A stretch of 64,000 nucleotides of DNA from Rhodospirillales bacterium (GTDB taxonomy: Bacteria; Pseudomonadota; Alphaproteobacteria; Rhodospirillales; Casp-alpha2), in assembly GCA_017640505.1 (NCBI GenBank), contig JAEPQO010000004.1, positions 62,001 through 126,000 on the forward strand, written 5' to 3'. The notes under the pieces are model-generated. The model did not search any database and had not been told where the DNA came from. It saw nothing but the letters and a program-made list of their open reading frames with translations. Of this stretch, positions 1 to 10,988 are shown one piece after another. The position numbers were made by a program, and so were the translations under genes. How positions within the stretch are numbered: position 1 is the first letter of the stretch; every line of letters starts with the position of its first letter.

Positions 1-753
<753 letters not shown>

Positions 754-778
754 GACCCGGTTATGGTTTGAACCTGAC

Positions 779-798
779 GGGGCGCCTTCGGGCGCCCC
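779..798. terminator. Hairpin terminator between convergent genes
   Basis: Perfect 8-bp stem GGGGCGCC / GGCGCCCC closed by a TTCG tetraloop, 25 bp past the metY-type stop and 8 bp from the sortase stop on the other strand. The T-tract is weak in both directions, so it is probably a shared, partly Rho-assisted terminator. Confidence 0.6.
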
Positions 799-805
799 GC
801 TTCGT

Positions 806-1396
806 TTACATCGACGTAGCCGCGACGGCTGTTACGACATACCTCAACGGCCCGCCGGGATTCCAGTCCGTGAACGGATAACACGTGACCAGCGTCAGGA
901 TATCGGCACCCGGATCTAGGCGTATTTTCTCTTTCCGGGTATCGAGGACCGATTTCTCGACCACCACGTATCCGGTTTCCCGGCCGCCCGGGCGCGCCAC
1001 ATCAATCCTGTCGCCGATACGGGTATCCTTGAGGAACGCGAAATGCGTGTCGCGGTGTGCGGCAACGACGCTATGCCCGGGCTCTCCCGGAAGGGCGGTG
1101 CCGTCGACGTGCCCGGGTCCGAACGGCAGGGAGCGACCGTGCGCACCCGAAAGCACGATCAACGACACCTCAAGCCTCGGCGCCGAAATACGCGCCACCG
1201 GGCGCGTATCGGCCCAAGGCCACGGCCGGGGTGCGGCGCCATGGGCAGGTGCTGCAGCCCAGGCCCTTTCGAGCAGTTCCTGTGCGAGCGCCGCCTTCGC
1301 CGGGATATAGAGGCCGTATCCCGCCAGCACGAGGCCAATGGCGATCAGAACGATCCCGGTGATTTCGCGCTTTCGGCGAGCGGAAAGCCGGGTCAT
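806..1396 (-). CDS. Class GN sortase (marine proteobacterial sortase)
   Basis: A 196-residue membrane-anchored cysteine transpeptidase. One N-terminal membrane segment (about residues 12-32) precedes the sortase beta-barrel. The catalytic triad can be read: His114 in VVAAHRD, Cys172 in TLVTCYPF and Arg185 in GPLRYVV. The start overlaps the stop of the upstream target gene as ATGA (1393-1396), so the two are translationally coupled. Sortases are rare in Gram-negative bacteria. The family in which a sortase is paired with one dedicated vWA target is known from marine proteobacteria (TIGR03784/TIGR03788). It presumably cleaves the VPQTA signal of its neighbour in the periplasm; the acceptor nucleophile is not known from sequence. 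Confidence 0.92.
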   Translation of the reverse strand: MTRLSARRKREITGIVLIAIGLVLAGYGLYIPAKAALAQELLERAWAAAPAHGAAPRPWPWADTRPVARISAPRLEVSLIVLSGAHGRSLPFGPGHVDGTALPGEPGHSVVAAHRDTHFAFLKDTRIGDRIDVARPGGRETGYVVVEKSVLDTRKEKIRLDPGADILTLVTCYPFTDWNPGGPLRYVVTAVAATSM

Positions 1397-3549
1397 AGTG
1401 CACGCGTTTTCCTGAGGCGCATCGTCAAGCCGGCCAGCATCAGAACGCCACCGATGATCAACGCCAATGGCGCCGGGGTTGCGGTCTGCGGCACATTTGC
1501 CAGCCGGTTCGTGCTTTTCGCCATGGCTTGACGGATCAGTGGGCTGGACTGATCGAACGCGCGCGTTTTTTGCGGCATAGGCTGCTTCGGCGCGACGCCC
1601 GGTTCACCAAGAACGTGATCGCGCGACCAGCCTTCGGGCAGATTGGTCGGGACCTCAGCAGCGGCCAAGGCCAGGTGATCCGGCCGCGCCTTGAAGTCGT
1701 CAATAGCGACAAGGCTCGTGTAGCGGCTGACAAGTTCGAATTCGAGCGCAGTGTTGATCATCTCTGCTTTGACCGCATCCCGGTCTTCGGCGAAGCGCAG
1801 CTGATATTCCAGCCCCTTGAGTTTTTGACGCGCCCAAAGCGCGGCGATTCCAGTCCGGTTCAGACCGTCCTCAAGCGGCAAATGCGCATGCCAGATGCGC
1901 CCCGAAAATTGCCCGGTCACGTCGACGCCGGTCGTTCCCGCCGGCAACGCAGCCAACACGGCAACCGGCTCCCCGAAGTAAAGATCGGGCACCGGGTTCG
2001 GCCAGGTCTCCGCCGGCACCGTTCCGCCCTGCCACGCAAGGCTGACGTCTACCAGCGCAGGACGTTCGAGCATGACCAGCAGTTCCCTCATCTGCCGCGC
2101 GACTTCGCCGGTGCTTTCGATGTAGGTGTAGGTGCCGCGCCCGGCGTGCGCGGCACGGGTCATCAAGTATCCGTTCGGCGCGGATCCGATACCGACTGTG
2201 AAAAGCCGGGCCGGGCCGAGTTGACGACCGATCATATCGAACAGTGCTTGCTCGTTGCCGACCGCGCCGTCGGTCAACAACACGACCTGTGTCATGCGTC
2301 CCGACGTGCGCCGTTGCACCAGTGCGTGCTCGAGCGCACCGACGATTTCGGTTCCGCCCTCCGCTTCAAGCTGACTGACGTAGGATTTAGCAGCGGCAAT
2401 ATTCTCTGCCGTGGCCTTCGAAACGGTCGGCCGGAACGCCGAAAACGTCTCGGAGAACCGGATGATCCGGAACCCGTCGTCCGGTTTCAGCCGGTCCAGG
2501 GCGAGGCGCAGCGCGGCTTTCGCCTGATCCATCGATACACCATGCATTGAACCCGACGTATCGATCACGAACACGACGTCCCGGGCGGGAGCCTCTATGT
2601 CGGCATCCAGCATGGGCGGGGACAGCATCATCAACGCAAAGCGGCGGCCATTCACCGTCTCGGTGAAGAGTCCGGCGGCCGGGGCAGCACCGGCCCGCGC
2701 GTGCCACACCAATGTGAAATCCTTGTCCGCCGGGCGGGCGTCCTTGAACGCAATGCGCGCACGGCCTTTCCCCAGCCGGTCGATAACAACGTCGTGGCTC
2801 GGACTTTCCAGGCGGTCCAGCGGGAAACCGGCATCGAAGTCGATGTTTAGCGTGACAGGATTTCCAGGGCCATCTTCAGCAGACCGAACCGGTGGCGTGA
2901 CCAGATGCGCGTCGGTGACTTCGGCGGTCGGCGGCGACCAGCCGGTCGACTGGATTCCACCAACAGGTGATCCCGGAATATAGCGCGGTCCGACAACCAG
3001 CGGCATCCTGAGCCGGAAACCGCCATCCCGCATCTTAAGACGCTCCTGGAAACCGATTTCGACGACGATGTGTTCTCCCGGCGCAATATTCGCCAGCGAT
3101 GTCGTGAAAATATTCGGCCGTTGCTGTTCGACGATACTGGCACGCTGACCGTTTGATTTCGCGGCATTGTATAGCCGCTTGGCCTCCGCTTTTTCCTCGA
3201 TCCGGCTGGCGACAACGCGGTCGCCAATCGTCATCTTCAGCCGATCCACCGCACTGTCCGAAGGAAGCGGGTACGTGTAAATTGCTTCGCTCCATCGGTC
3301 GCCGTTGTTCACGAACGTGTGGCGCAGGCGGTAACGGACGACCGGTCCGCTGACGGCGGCCTCGATCTCTGTCTTCACGAGCGGCGCCGGCGTAACCGTC
3401 CCCGGTTTATCTCCCGGGAAGTACAAACCGCCCTCATCGATGATGGAGGGCGGCAGATTTGGTTGTGAGTGGGCAGAGGGAACGGAAAACCCGATAAATG
3501 CCATCACGGTAAGGACGGAAATTCGGCACGATGAAATGACGCAGAACAT
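1393..3549 (-). CDS. Sortase target protein with VIT and vWA domains
   Basis: A 718-residue exported surface or periplasmic protein. A signal peptide spans about residues 1-28. A VIT domain follows at about 50-180, then a vWA domain with the metal-site motif DTSGS at 330-334. The C-terminus is a sorting signal: LPXTG-like VPQTA at 686-690, a hydrophobic helix, then a basic tail RLRKTRAL. This is the architecture of the 'marine proteobacterial sortase target protein' family, related in domain plan to inter-alpha-trypsin inhibitor heavy chains. An AGGAG ribosome site lies 10 nt before the ATG. It is encoded first, with the sortase overlapping its stop. The role is unknown; vWA/VIT suggests metal-dependent protein binding or adhesion. 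Confidence 0.92.
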   Translation of the reverse strand: MFCVISSCRISVLTVMAFIGFSVPSAHSQPNLPPSIIDEGGLYFPGDKPGTVTPAPLVKTEIEAAVSGPVVRYRLRHTFVNNGDRWSEAIYTYPLPSDSAVDRLKMTIGDRVVASRIEEKAEAKRLYNAAKSNGQRASIVEQQRPNIFTTSLANIAPGEHIVVEIGFQERLKMRDGGFRLRMPLVVGPRYIPGSPVGGIQSTGWSPPTAEVTDAHLVTPPVRSAEDGPGNPVTLNIDFDAGFPLDRLESPSHDVVIDRLGKGRARIAFKDARPADKDFTLVWHARAGAAPAAGLFTETVNGRRFALMMLSPPMLDADIEAPARDVVFVIDTSGSMHGVSMDQAKAALRLALDRLKPDDGFRIIRFSETFSAFRPTVSKATAENIAAAKSYVSQLEAEGGTEIVGALEHALVQRRTSGRMTQVVLLTDGAVGNEQALFDMIGRQLGPARLFTVGIGSAPNGYLMTRAAHAGRGTYTYIESTGEVARQMRELLVMLERPALVDVSLAWQGGTVPAETWPNPVPDLYFGEPVAVLAALPAGTTGVDVTGQFSGRIWHAHLPLEDGLNRTGIAALWARQKLKGLEYQLRFAEDRDAVKAEMINTALEFELVSRYTSLVAIDDFKARPDHLALAAAEVPTNLPEGWSRDHVLGEPGVAPKQPMPQKTRAFDQSSPLIRQAMAKSTNRLANVPQTATPAPLALIIGGVLMLAGLTMRLRKTRAL

Positions 3550-3682
3550 GATGGAATGCTCCTGAAAATGCGGGAGCCGATATCCAAAAGCGCCAATTTG
3601 TCTTCATTTGGCGGAAAATGAGATGATATTGGGGCAATACTTGCCGTTCACGAAGTCGAGGCGTAAAGTCCCGCCGTTCTAA

Positions 3683-4921
<1,239 letters not shown>

Positions 4922-4970
4922 TTTCGGCAATCTGCGCCGCTTGAATACGAGTGGCGTGCTAAAAACAAAA

Positions 4971-5001
4971 AACCCCGGCACCAAAAGTGCCGGGGTTTTT
5001 T
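4971..5001. terminator. Bidirectional intrinsic terminator
   Basis: Stem CCCCGGCAC / GTGCCGGGG with a CAAAA loop, flanked by an A-rich run on one side (4961-4972) and TTTTTT on the other (4996-5001). It therefore works for both aatA (+) and the convergent PDC-like gene (-). Confidence 0.9.
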
Positions 5002-5022
5002 CTGTTCGCGGAAACCGCGATA

Positions 5023-5601
5023 TCAGGGCAGTTGTTCGACGTTCACACCGACGGTGATCGCGCCAATCGCCTTACCGCCGTCGGAGATGGTGGCGCTGAT
5101 CTGTGACTGAAAGGCTTGCGAGCTGTCATCGAACTCGACCTCGTCGACAAACACCGCGTCAGGCCCGACGGAGTACGTTTTCTGCCATTTCGCTTCGTCG
5201 CCCTGCATGTAATCCGACGTCGCATCGCTCTGGCCGACATTCATTCCCTTGTTGTCCATGACGAACATCTCGGAAATGACGCCGCCGGCTGCGTCCTTTT
5301 TGCCTTTCAGGAACCCGGAAAGTTCATTGCCAAGAACGCCGCTCATCATATCACCGCCACCGGCCTTCTTCTCGGCGCGCCACTTCTTGTCCGCCGCGTC
5401 GATATCGGCGTCAGACATGCCGGCATGCTTTTCGTTCTGCGCCTTTACCGCGCTGATCACTGCGGGATCGCTCAGCCACGGTTTAATACTGGTTTCGAAG
5501 AACTTCTTGATCTGCGGTTCGAATTCATTGGCTGCATGAGCTGGCGTGCCGGCAATGGCGACAACGGCCAAGGCGGCCAACATCATAAAGACTTTTCTCA
5601 C
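5023..5601 (-). CDS. Secreted PDC/Cache-like sensor domain protein
   Basis: A 192-residue protein with a clear signal peptide (residues 1-23, cleavage near AHA-AN). The mature part is a single small sensor-like domain with the motifs SEMFVMDNKGMNVGQSD, TSDYMQGDEAKWQKTY and IGAITVGVNVEQL, as seen in stand-alone PDC (Cache-like) proteins of alphaproteobacteria. No membrane anchor or output domain follows, so it is probably a periplasmic ligand-binding protein. It is divergently placed from the chemoreceptor at 5971, across a 369-bp intergenic region. A link to chemosensing is inferred from domain type and position only. Confidence 0.75.
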   Translation of the reverse strand: MRKVFMMLAALAVVAIAGTPAHAANEFEPQIKKFFETSIKPWLSDPAVISAVKAQNEKHAGMSDADIDAADKKWRAEKKAGGGDMMSGVLGNELSGFLKGKKDAAGGVISEMFVMDNKGMNVGQSDATSDYMQGDEAKWQKTYSVGPDAVFVDEVEFDDSSQAFQSQISATISDGGKAIGAITVGVNVEQLP

Positions 5602-5970
5602 GGCGTTCCTCCTTCAGAACTTGGACTTTTGGACTTGGGTCAGTCTCAGCCCGTTTCAATTCGGTTCAGTTAATGGGCTGATTCTTCGTATTTTTTAGTA
5701 AATCGGCCTCTCTCGATGGCGATCTCGTGTAAATCATTTAACGTGTAATTTGACGGCCCGGCTATTAGTAGAAACCGAAAAGCGTTAATTTACTTCGCTC
5801 ATCAGCAAGAACCGTGTCCCAAACCCAATTGCCGATCAAATTATATCCGGTCGATAATCGAACCTAATACGGGTCAGCCCTTATAGCGCGAGCCTCTTGA
5901 AAAAGGTAAATAATGGTCAATAAATTAGACCAATACCGCCCCACCTAAAGGCGCGGAAGGGAAACAGCCG
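5602..5970. other. 369-bp divergent intergenic region
   Basis: AT-richer than its surroundings and flanked by divergent genes, so it must hold promoters for both. No reading frame with a ribosome site was found. There are several A/T-rich stretches (5690-5700, 5735-5760, 5905-5930) but no -35/-10 pair good enough to call. A purine-rich GGAAGGGAAA at 5956-5965 is the ribosome site of the chemoreceptor. Confidence 0.6.
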
Positions 5971-8421
5971 ATGAAGATCAGCACACGCATCATTGCCGCA
6001 TTCGTTGCCGTTTTAACACTCATGGCCATCGTCGGTATCGCCGGGTGGGTCAGCCTCAATAAATACAGCAACGCCGTCCATGAAGCGAATGCCATCGACG
6101 AAGTCGTAGGTGCTGTCAGAAACACACGAGAATTTCTGCTGAAAGGCGTTGTGGAGGACGATGTAGCGCAGTTCGAGAATGCGCTCGCGGCCGTGAACAT
6201 GTCGCTTGAAGTCGGCCAGAAGATCGAGCTTCAGCCGGATGTCATCGAGGCGATCAACGCGCTCAAGACAGCCTTGTCGACATACAAGGAGCTGCACGAA
6301 CAGAATGCCGCACGCCTTGCGGAGATGACGGTGCTGACCGATGACATCAGCAAGATCGCTTCCAGCATTCGTGACTCACAGGTCGAGAACTATGCCAGGA
6401 TCTCCGCTGCCGCCTCCGAGGCGGAAGCCGAACGCTCAGCCCGGCAGACCACCAAAGCCCTGGGTGACAATCTGGTCAAGGCGACCTTGAGCGCGCGCCA
6501 GGCCGAGGCGCTTTACCAGCTCACCCGCGACGAAGCGCAGGAGAAAGCTGCCAACCGCTACATCAAGGAAATGTTCCTGACGGCCCTTCGATTCAAAAAG
6601 GCTGCTGCCGGGACGGAGGAAGCAGAGGCCGTCGGGCAGGTAGCGAAAGCTGTCAACGCATATCGCGTGGCTTTCGGTGAGTTGGCGTCGGCGATCAAGG
6701 AAGGCCGCCCGACATTTGCGACGGCACAAGCATTGGAGGAAGCGTCGGAGAGCATCAACACAATCACCGCCGAAATTGGCGCGCGTCAGCAAGCTGCATT
6801 CGAGGAAGCAACGGCAAGGTCGCATGAACTCGCGGTACAGGCTGCACAGGCCGTCGCGGCGCAGGACGGTGCCGGACAGTTGGTGACTCTCGTGCAGAAA
6901 CTGCGCTTGAACGAAGCCGTCTTTCGCAGTGAGTTCGCCTCCGAGGAGAGCGAAAAGGCGATGGGCGATCTCCTCAGGGACTTCTTTACCGTTTCGCTTA
7001 GGCTGAAAAAAGCCATCGCCGGCACACCAGGCGAGGCGGACGTTAATCAGATCGCGACCAAGACCGTCGGCTATAGAAAGTTCCTCGCTGAAGTGGCTGG
7101 CGCCCTCAAGGAACAGAGCGCCGCCGATGCCACCATGTCCAGGGAAGCGAACAAGGTTGTCGACTCGCTCAACGACCTTCGTGAGCAAAGCCTCGAAGCC
7201 GCCCGGCAGGGGCAATCGGTCAGCGTTCAGACCATCATCTGGGTGTCCATTCTCGCGACCATCGTCGGCGGGTTCCTTGCCTATTACATCAGCCGGTCGA
7301 TCAGCGTCCCGCTCAATGCCATGACGGGGGCCATGCAGCGCCTCGCCGAGAACGACCTTAGCGTCGACGTGCCCGGCGTCGGCCGCAAGGATGAAGTCGG
7401 CGACATGGCCGACACGTTGGAGATCTTCCGGCAGAACGCTCTCGAGGTCGAAAAGTTACGTAATGAGCAGGACGATCTGAAAAAGAAACAGGAACGCGAA
7501 GCGGAAGAGCGGCGCCTGCGTCAGGCAAAAGAAAAAGAGGAAGCGGAAGAGCAGGCCCGCGCCGAACGGCGGGACGCGATGAACAAGCTCGCAGACACCT
7601 TCGAAAAAACGGTCAGGGGCGTCGTCGGCTCGATTACCGAGGCTGCGGAAATCCTGCAGCAAACGTCACAGCAATTGACCGGAACCGCAGAACAAACCCT
7701 GTCCCAGGCGACAACGGTGGCGGCCGCTGCCGAGGAAGCTTCGGTGAATGTTCAAACCGTGTCTTCTGCCGTCGAAGAACTGAACGCCTCGATCCAGGAA
7801 ATCGGCAGCAACGCTTCCAATTCGACCTCCACGGTGGCGGAGGGCGTGAAGCGTTCTAACCAGACAAACTCGCTGATCCAGGGGCTATCCGACTCCGTCA
7901 CCAAAATCGGCGAAATCGTGCAGCTGATCGACGATATCGCAGAACAAACCAACATGCTGGCCCTGAACGCCACGATCGAGTCTGCCCGCGCCGGCGAGGC
8001 GGGCAAGGGCTTCTCGGTCGTCGCCAATGAAGTCAAAGAACTCGCAGGTCAGACGACCAAGGCGACCGAAGAGATCGCAGCTCAGGTCAGCAGGGTCCAG
8101 ACCGACACGAACGAAGTCGTAAGATCGATCCAGGAGATCTCCGAAACCATCGGGATAATCGACAAAACGGCCAGCTCAATCGCCGCCGCCGTCGAGCAGC
8201 AGTCTGCGGCAACGCGTGAGATTTCACGCAACACGCAGGAAGTCTCGAATGGCACACAGAACGTATCATCGAACATTCAGGGCGTAACGCAATCGGTCGG
8301 CGTGACGACGGAAGCCGCAACCAAGGTCGGCGAGGCTGCGAGCAAAGTTACTTTGCAAGCGAAAGAGCTGAACCAACAGGTCGAGCAGTTCATCGCGCAA
8401 ATTCGCGCCGACGCGGGTTAA
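5971..8421 (+). CDS. Methyl-accepting chemotaxis protein
   Basis: An 816-residue transmembrane chemoreceptor. TM1 is at about residues 7-29. A long all-helical periplasmic sensor spans about 30-415. TM2 is at about 420-440, a HAMP domain at about 440-492, then a charged coiled coil ([12 protein letters not shown]). The methyl-accepting signalling domain carries the hairpin tip [21 protein letters not shown], seen here as separate conserved blocks near residues 655-675. The sensor contains two similar helical modules (see findings), suggesting an HBM-like bimodular ligand domain. It would signal through CheA/CheW; none are in the window. The ligand is unknown. The ribosome site GGAAGGGAAA precedes the ATG. 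Confidence 0.93.
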   Translation: MKISTRIIAAFVAVLTLMAIVGIAGWVSLNKYSNAVHEANAIDEVVGAVRNTREFLLKGVVEDDVAQFENALAAVNMSLEVGQKIELQPDVIEAINALKTALSTYKELHEQNAARLAEMTVLTDDISKIASSIRDSQVENYARISAAASEAEAERSARQTTKALGDNLVKATLSARQAEALYQLTRDEAQEKAANRYIKEMFLTALRFKKAAAGTEEAEAVGQVAKAVNAYRVAFGELASAIKEGRPTFATAQALEEASESINTITAEIGARQQAAFEEATARSHELAVQAAQAVAAQDGAGQLVTLVQKLRLNEAVFRSEFASEESEKAMGDLLRDFFTVSLRLKKAIAGTPGEADVNQIATKTVGYRKFLAEVAGALKEQSAADATMSREANKVVDSLNDLREQSLEAARQGQSVSVQTIIWVSILATIVGGFLAYYISRSISVPLNAMTGAMQRLAENDLSVDVPGVGRKDEVGDMADTLEIFRQNALEVEKLRNEQDDLKKKQEREAEERRLRQAKEKEEAEEQARAERRDAMNKLADTFEKTVRGVVGSITEAAEILQQTSQQLTGTAEQTLSQATTVAAAAEEASVNVQTVSSAVEELNASIQEIGSNASNSTSTVAEGVKRSNQTNSLIQGLSDSVTKIGEIVQLIDDIAEQTNMLALNATIESARAGEAGKGFSVVANEVKELAGQTTKATEEIAAQVSRVQTDTNEVVRSIQEISETIGIIDKTASSIAAAVEQQSAATREISRNTQEVSNGTQNVSSNIQGVTQSVGVTTEAATKVGEAASKVTLQAKELNQQVEQFIAQIRADAG

Positions 8422-8455
8422 CACTCCCGAAACGTCTGCTGCGGGCGGCCCGAGA

Positions 8456-10354
8456 TCAGGCCGCCAGCCCCTTCTGCATCACCGCCGTCATCCGTTTGAT
8501 GAAGTCCTGCGGATCGACCACCGGCTCGCCTTCGACGATACGCGCCTGATCCAGCAGAAGAAACGCTGCGTCATCAAGCGCCTTGTCGCTCGCGCTTTTC
8601 TCCGCGATTCCAGCCAAGCGCTTGATCAGCGCGTGCTTTGGATTGACTTCAAGCACGCGCGGCGATGCGGCGTCGAGCTGGTTGTGCGCTTTCAGCAGCC
8701 TTTCCAGATGCATGTCCATGTCGCCTTCGTCGGCGACAAGACAAACCGGGCTGTCGGTCAGGCGTGTCGACGCCCGCACATCCTTGATCCTGTCGCCGAG
8801 CGCAAGTTTGAACGCGGCGGTCAGCGCTTCGATACCGGAGACGGTTTCGTCTTTTTCGTCCCCGGCATCTTTCTCGTCGGCGCCCTCGGCATCCTTGATC
8901 TTGGAAAGATCGACACCACCCCGGGTCGCGGACTTGAACGGTTTTTCCTCGAACTGGCCGATCGCAGGCATCCAGAACTCATCGACCGGATCGGTCATGA
9001 ACAGGACCTCGATCTCCTTGGCCCGGAATCCTTCAAGCTGCGGGCTACGCGCCGCCTGCTCCGCGTCGTCCGCCGAAATGTAATATATGGCGTCCTGGCC
9101 ATCCTTCATTCGCTCAACGTAGTCCTTCAGGGAGGTCCAGCCATCCACCGCCGATGATTTGAAGCGCGTTAGTTCCAGCAGCCGGTCGCGGTTGTCGAAA
9201 TCTTCGTGAATGCCTTCCTTGAGGACCATGCCGAAGGTTTCCCAGAATTCTGCATATTCCTCGGGCTTTTTGTCGGCTTTCTTCTTGAGCTCGCCGAGAA
9301 CACGTTTCACCAGGGCCTTGCGAATTTTTGCGACGGCCGGATTGTGCTGCAACATCTCGCGGCTGACGTTGAGGTCGATGTCCTCGCTGTCGACAATCCC
9401 TTTGACGAAGCGGAGATAACCCGGGATCAGCGCATCGCAGTCGTCGGTGATGAATACCCGGTTCACATACAGTTTCAGGTGCCCCTTGCGTTCGGGATGG
9501 AACAGATCGAACGGCCGGCTTGTCGGGATGAACAGCAAGTTCGTATAGCTGATAACCCCCTCCGCCTTGTTGTGGAGCGTCATCCAGGGCTGATCGAATG
9601 CCATGCCGACATGATGATAGAACTCGTTGTACTGCTCGTCCGTGATGTCTTTCTTGTCACGTGTCCAGAGCGCGGACGCACTGTTGAGGGTCTTGTCCTG
9701 TTCACCGTCCTTCGCAGCCTTCAGAACCACCGGTTGCGCGATATGATCCGAGTACGTTTTGACGATGTTCTCCACGCGGGCGCCTTCAAGAAATTCCTTG
9801 GCGTCTTTCTTGACGTGGACGATGACGTCCGAGCCGTGACCGTCGCGTTCGGCCTCTTCGATCTCGAACGCACCATGACCGTCCGATGTCCAGCGCCACG
9901 CCTTGTCTTCGCCGGCCTTGCGGCTCAAAACCTCGACCTTGTCGGCAACCATGAATGACGAATAAAAACCGACACCGAACTGGCCGATCAGCGCCATCTT
10001 CGCTTCATCGCCGCCGGCCTGCGCCTCTTTCAGCCCTTCCATGAAGGCCTGGGTCCCCGACTTGGCGATGGTGCCGAGCGAATCGATCAGGTCGTCCTTG
10101 CTCATGCCGATGCCGTTGTCGGTTACAGTCAGTGTCTTTGCTTTGGAATCGATGCGAATACCGATCTCGAAAGCGCCCGAGTCCTGCACCAGATCTGGTT
10201 CGGTCAGCATCCGGTAGCGCAATTTGTCACAGGCATCCGACGCGTTGGATATCAGTTCGCGGAGGAACACCTCTTTGTGGCTGTAAAGGGAATGGGCCAC
10301 GATATCGAGAATCTTCCCGACCTCGGCCTGAAATGAATACGTTTCTTTGCTCAT
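8456..10354 (-). CDS. htpG: Molecular chaperone HtpG (Hsp90)
   Basis: A 632-residue cytoplasmic Hsp90 ATPase. N-terminal GHKL motifs are visible: SNASDACDKLRYR, VTDNGIGMSKDDL, GQFGVGFYSSFMV. The middle domain has NVSREMLQHN and the C-terminal dimerisation domain ends in a family-typical TAVMQKGLAA. The start chosen is the ATG at 10352-10354 (protein begins MSKETYSFQAEVG), with a GGGAAAG ribosome site. The frame extends upstream to a TTG, but those 19 residues lack family similarity and cross a hairpin at 10389-10408. It lies convergent to the chemoreceptor gene, 34 bp away. Confidence 0.96.
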   Translation of the reverse strand: MSKETYSFQAEVGKILDIVAHSLYSHKEVFLRELISNASDACDKLRYRMLTEPDLVQDSGAFEIGIRIDSKAKTLTVTDNGIGMSKDDLIDSLGTIAKSGTQAFMEGLKEAQAGGDEAKMALIGQFGVGFYSSFMVADKVEVLSRKAGEDKAWRWTSDGHGAFEIEEAERDGHGSDVIVHVKKDAKEFLEGARVENIVKTYSDHIAQPVVLKAAKDGEQDKTLNSASALWTRDKKDITDEQYNEFYHHVGMAFDQPWMTLHNKAEGVISYTNLLFIPTSRPFDLFHPERKGHLKLYVNRVFITDDCDALIPGYLRFVKGIVDSEDIDLNVSREMLQHNPAVAKIRKALVKRVLGELKKKADKKPEEYAEFWETFGMVLKEGIHEDFDNRDRLLELTRFKSSAVDGWTSLKDYVERMKDGQDAIYYISADDAEQAARSPQLEGFRAKEIEVLFMTDPVDEFWMPAIGQFEEKPFKSATRGGVDLSKIKDAEGADEKDAGDEKDETVSGIEALTAAFKLALGDRIKDVRASTRLTDSPVCLVADEGDMDMHLERLLKAHNQLDAASPRVLEVNPKHALIKRLAGIAEKSASDKALDDAAFLLLDQARIVEGEPVVDPQDFIKRMTAVMQKGLAA

Positions 10355-10388
10355 CGTCTTTCCCACTCGGAACGTGTCTGTTTCCAGT

Positions 10389-10408
10389 GTGGGCGGCGTT
10401 CCGCCCAC
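10389..10408. other. Inverted repeat upstream of htpG
   Basis: Perfect arms TGGGCGG / CCGCCCA around CGTT, within the 122-bp gap between the receiver gene and htpG. It lacks a T-tract on either strand, so it could be a regulatory hairpin in the htpG leader or an operator. The heat-shock CIRCE and ROSE consensus patterns are not recognised here. Confidence 0.4.
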
Positions 10409-10476
10409 CAAATACCCATGCCCGATATGTGGAGAATTTCGGTGTTTCGCAACCCCCGGACGGGGAAAATCCGGGC

Positions 10477-10863
10477 TTAGGCCTCTTCCGCTGCCGACGG
10501 TCCGCCAACATTACGGACGGCCTCTATCAAGCCCTCGATATCGACCGGTTTTGCATACCCGGCATTGGCACCGATTTTTATCGCGGCGCGCACGACGTCA
10601 TCCGCCGGCATATTTCCCATGCCTGCTGAAATCGCAATAATATGGGTACCGGCATTCTTGGTTCGGATCTGCTGGATCGCCTCGATCCCCCCCATGCCCG
10701 GCATGAAAATGTCCATGATCACGACCCCGAAGTCGCCATTTTCCGCCGCCGAAACCACCTGTTCGGCACGCATCGCCTCGACAACTTCATAGCCGGCCTG
10801 TCGCAGTGGCCGGGCCACCGCGAGCAGCGAAAAATGATCATCGTCGACGACAAGAATTCGCAT
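10477..10863 (-). CDS. Single-domain response regulator (CheY-like receiver)
   Basis: A 128-residue stand-alone receiver domain. The acidic pocket is DDD at residues 7-9, the phospho-acceptor Asp51 sits in VVIMDIFMPGMGG, the switch Ser79 is in IIAISAG, and the conserved Lys105 is in GYAKPVD. No DNA-binding or enzymatic output domain is present, so it probably acts by protein-protein contact in a phosphorelay or on the flagellar motor. It lies upstream of htpG on the same strand, with 122 bp between them. No partner kinase is in the window. Confidence 0.9.
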   Translation of the reverse strand: MRILVVDDDHFSLLAVARPLRQAGYEVVEAMRAEQVVSAAENGDFGVVIMDIFMPGMGGIEAIQQIRTKNAGTHIIAISAGMGNMPADDVVRAAIKIGANAGYAKPVDIEGLIEAVRNVGGPSAAEEA

Positions 10864-10988
10864 GCCGTTCGTTCCCCCATGAGCACGGGTATCTTAGCGC
10901 CCCCATACTTCCCTACAATTATCCATTCCGAACCTGACAAGATGCATACAGACTTGAAATCCGTTTCGCATCGCGCCAGTGTCGATAC

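Noticed and set aside
10355-10411. TTG-initiated N-terminal extension of HtpG
   Set aside because: Passes through an inverted repeat, has no Hsp90 similarity, and the ATG at 10354 is well placed.
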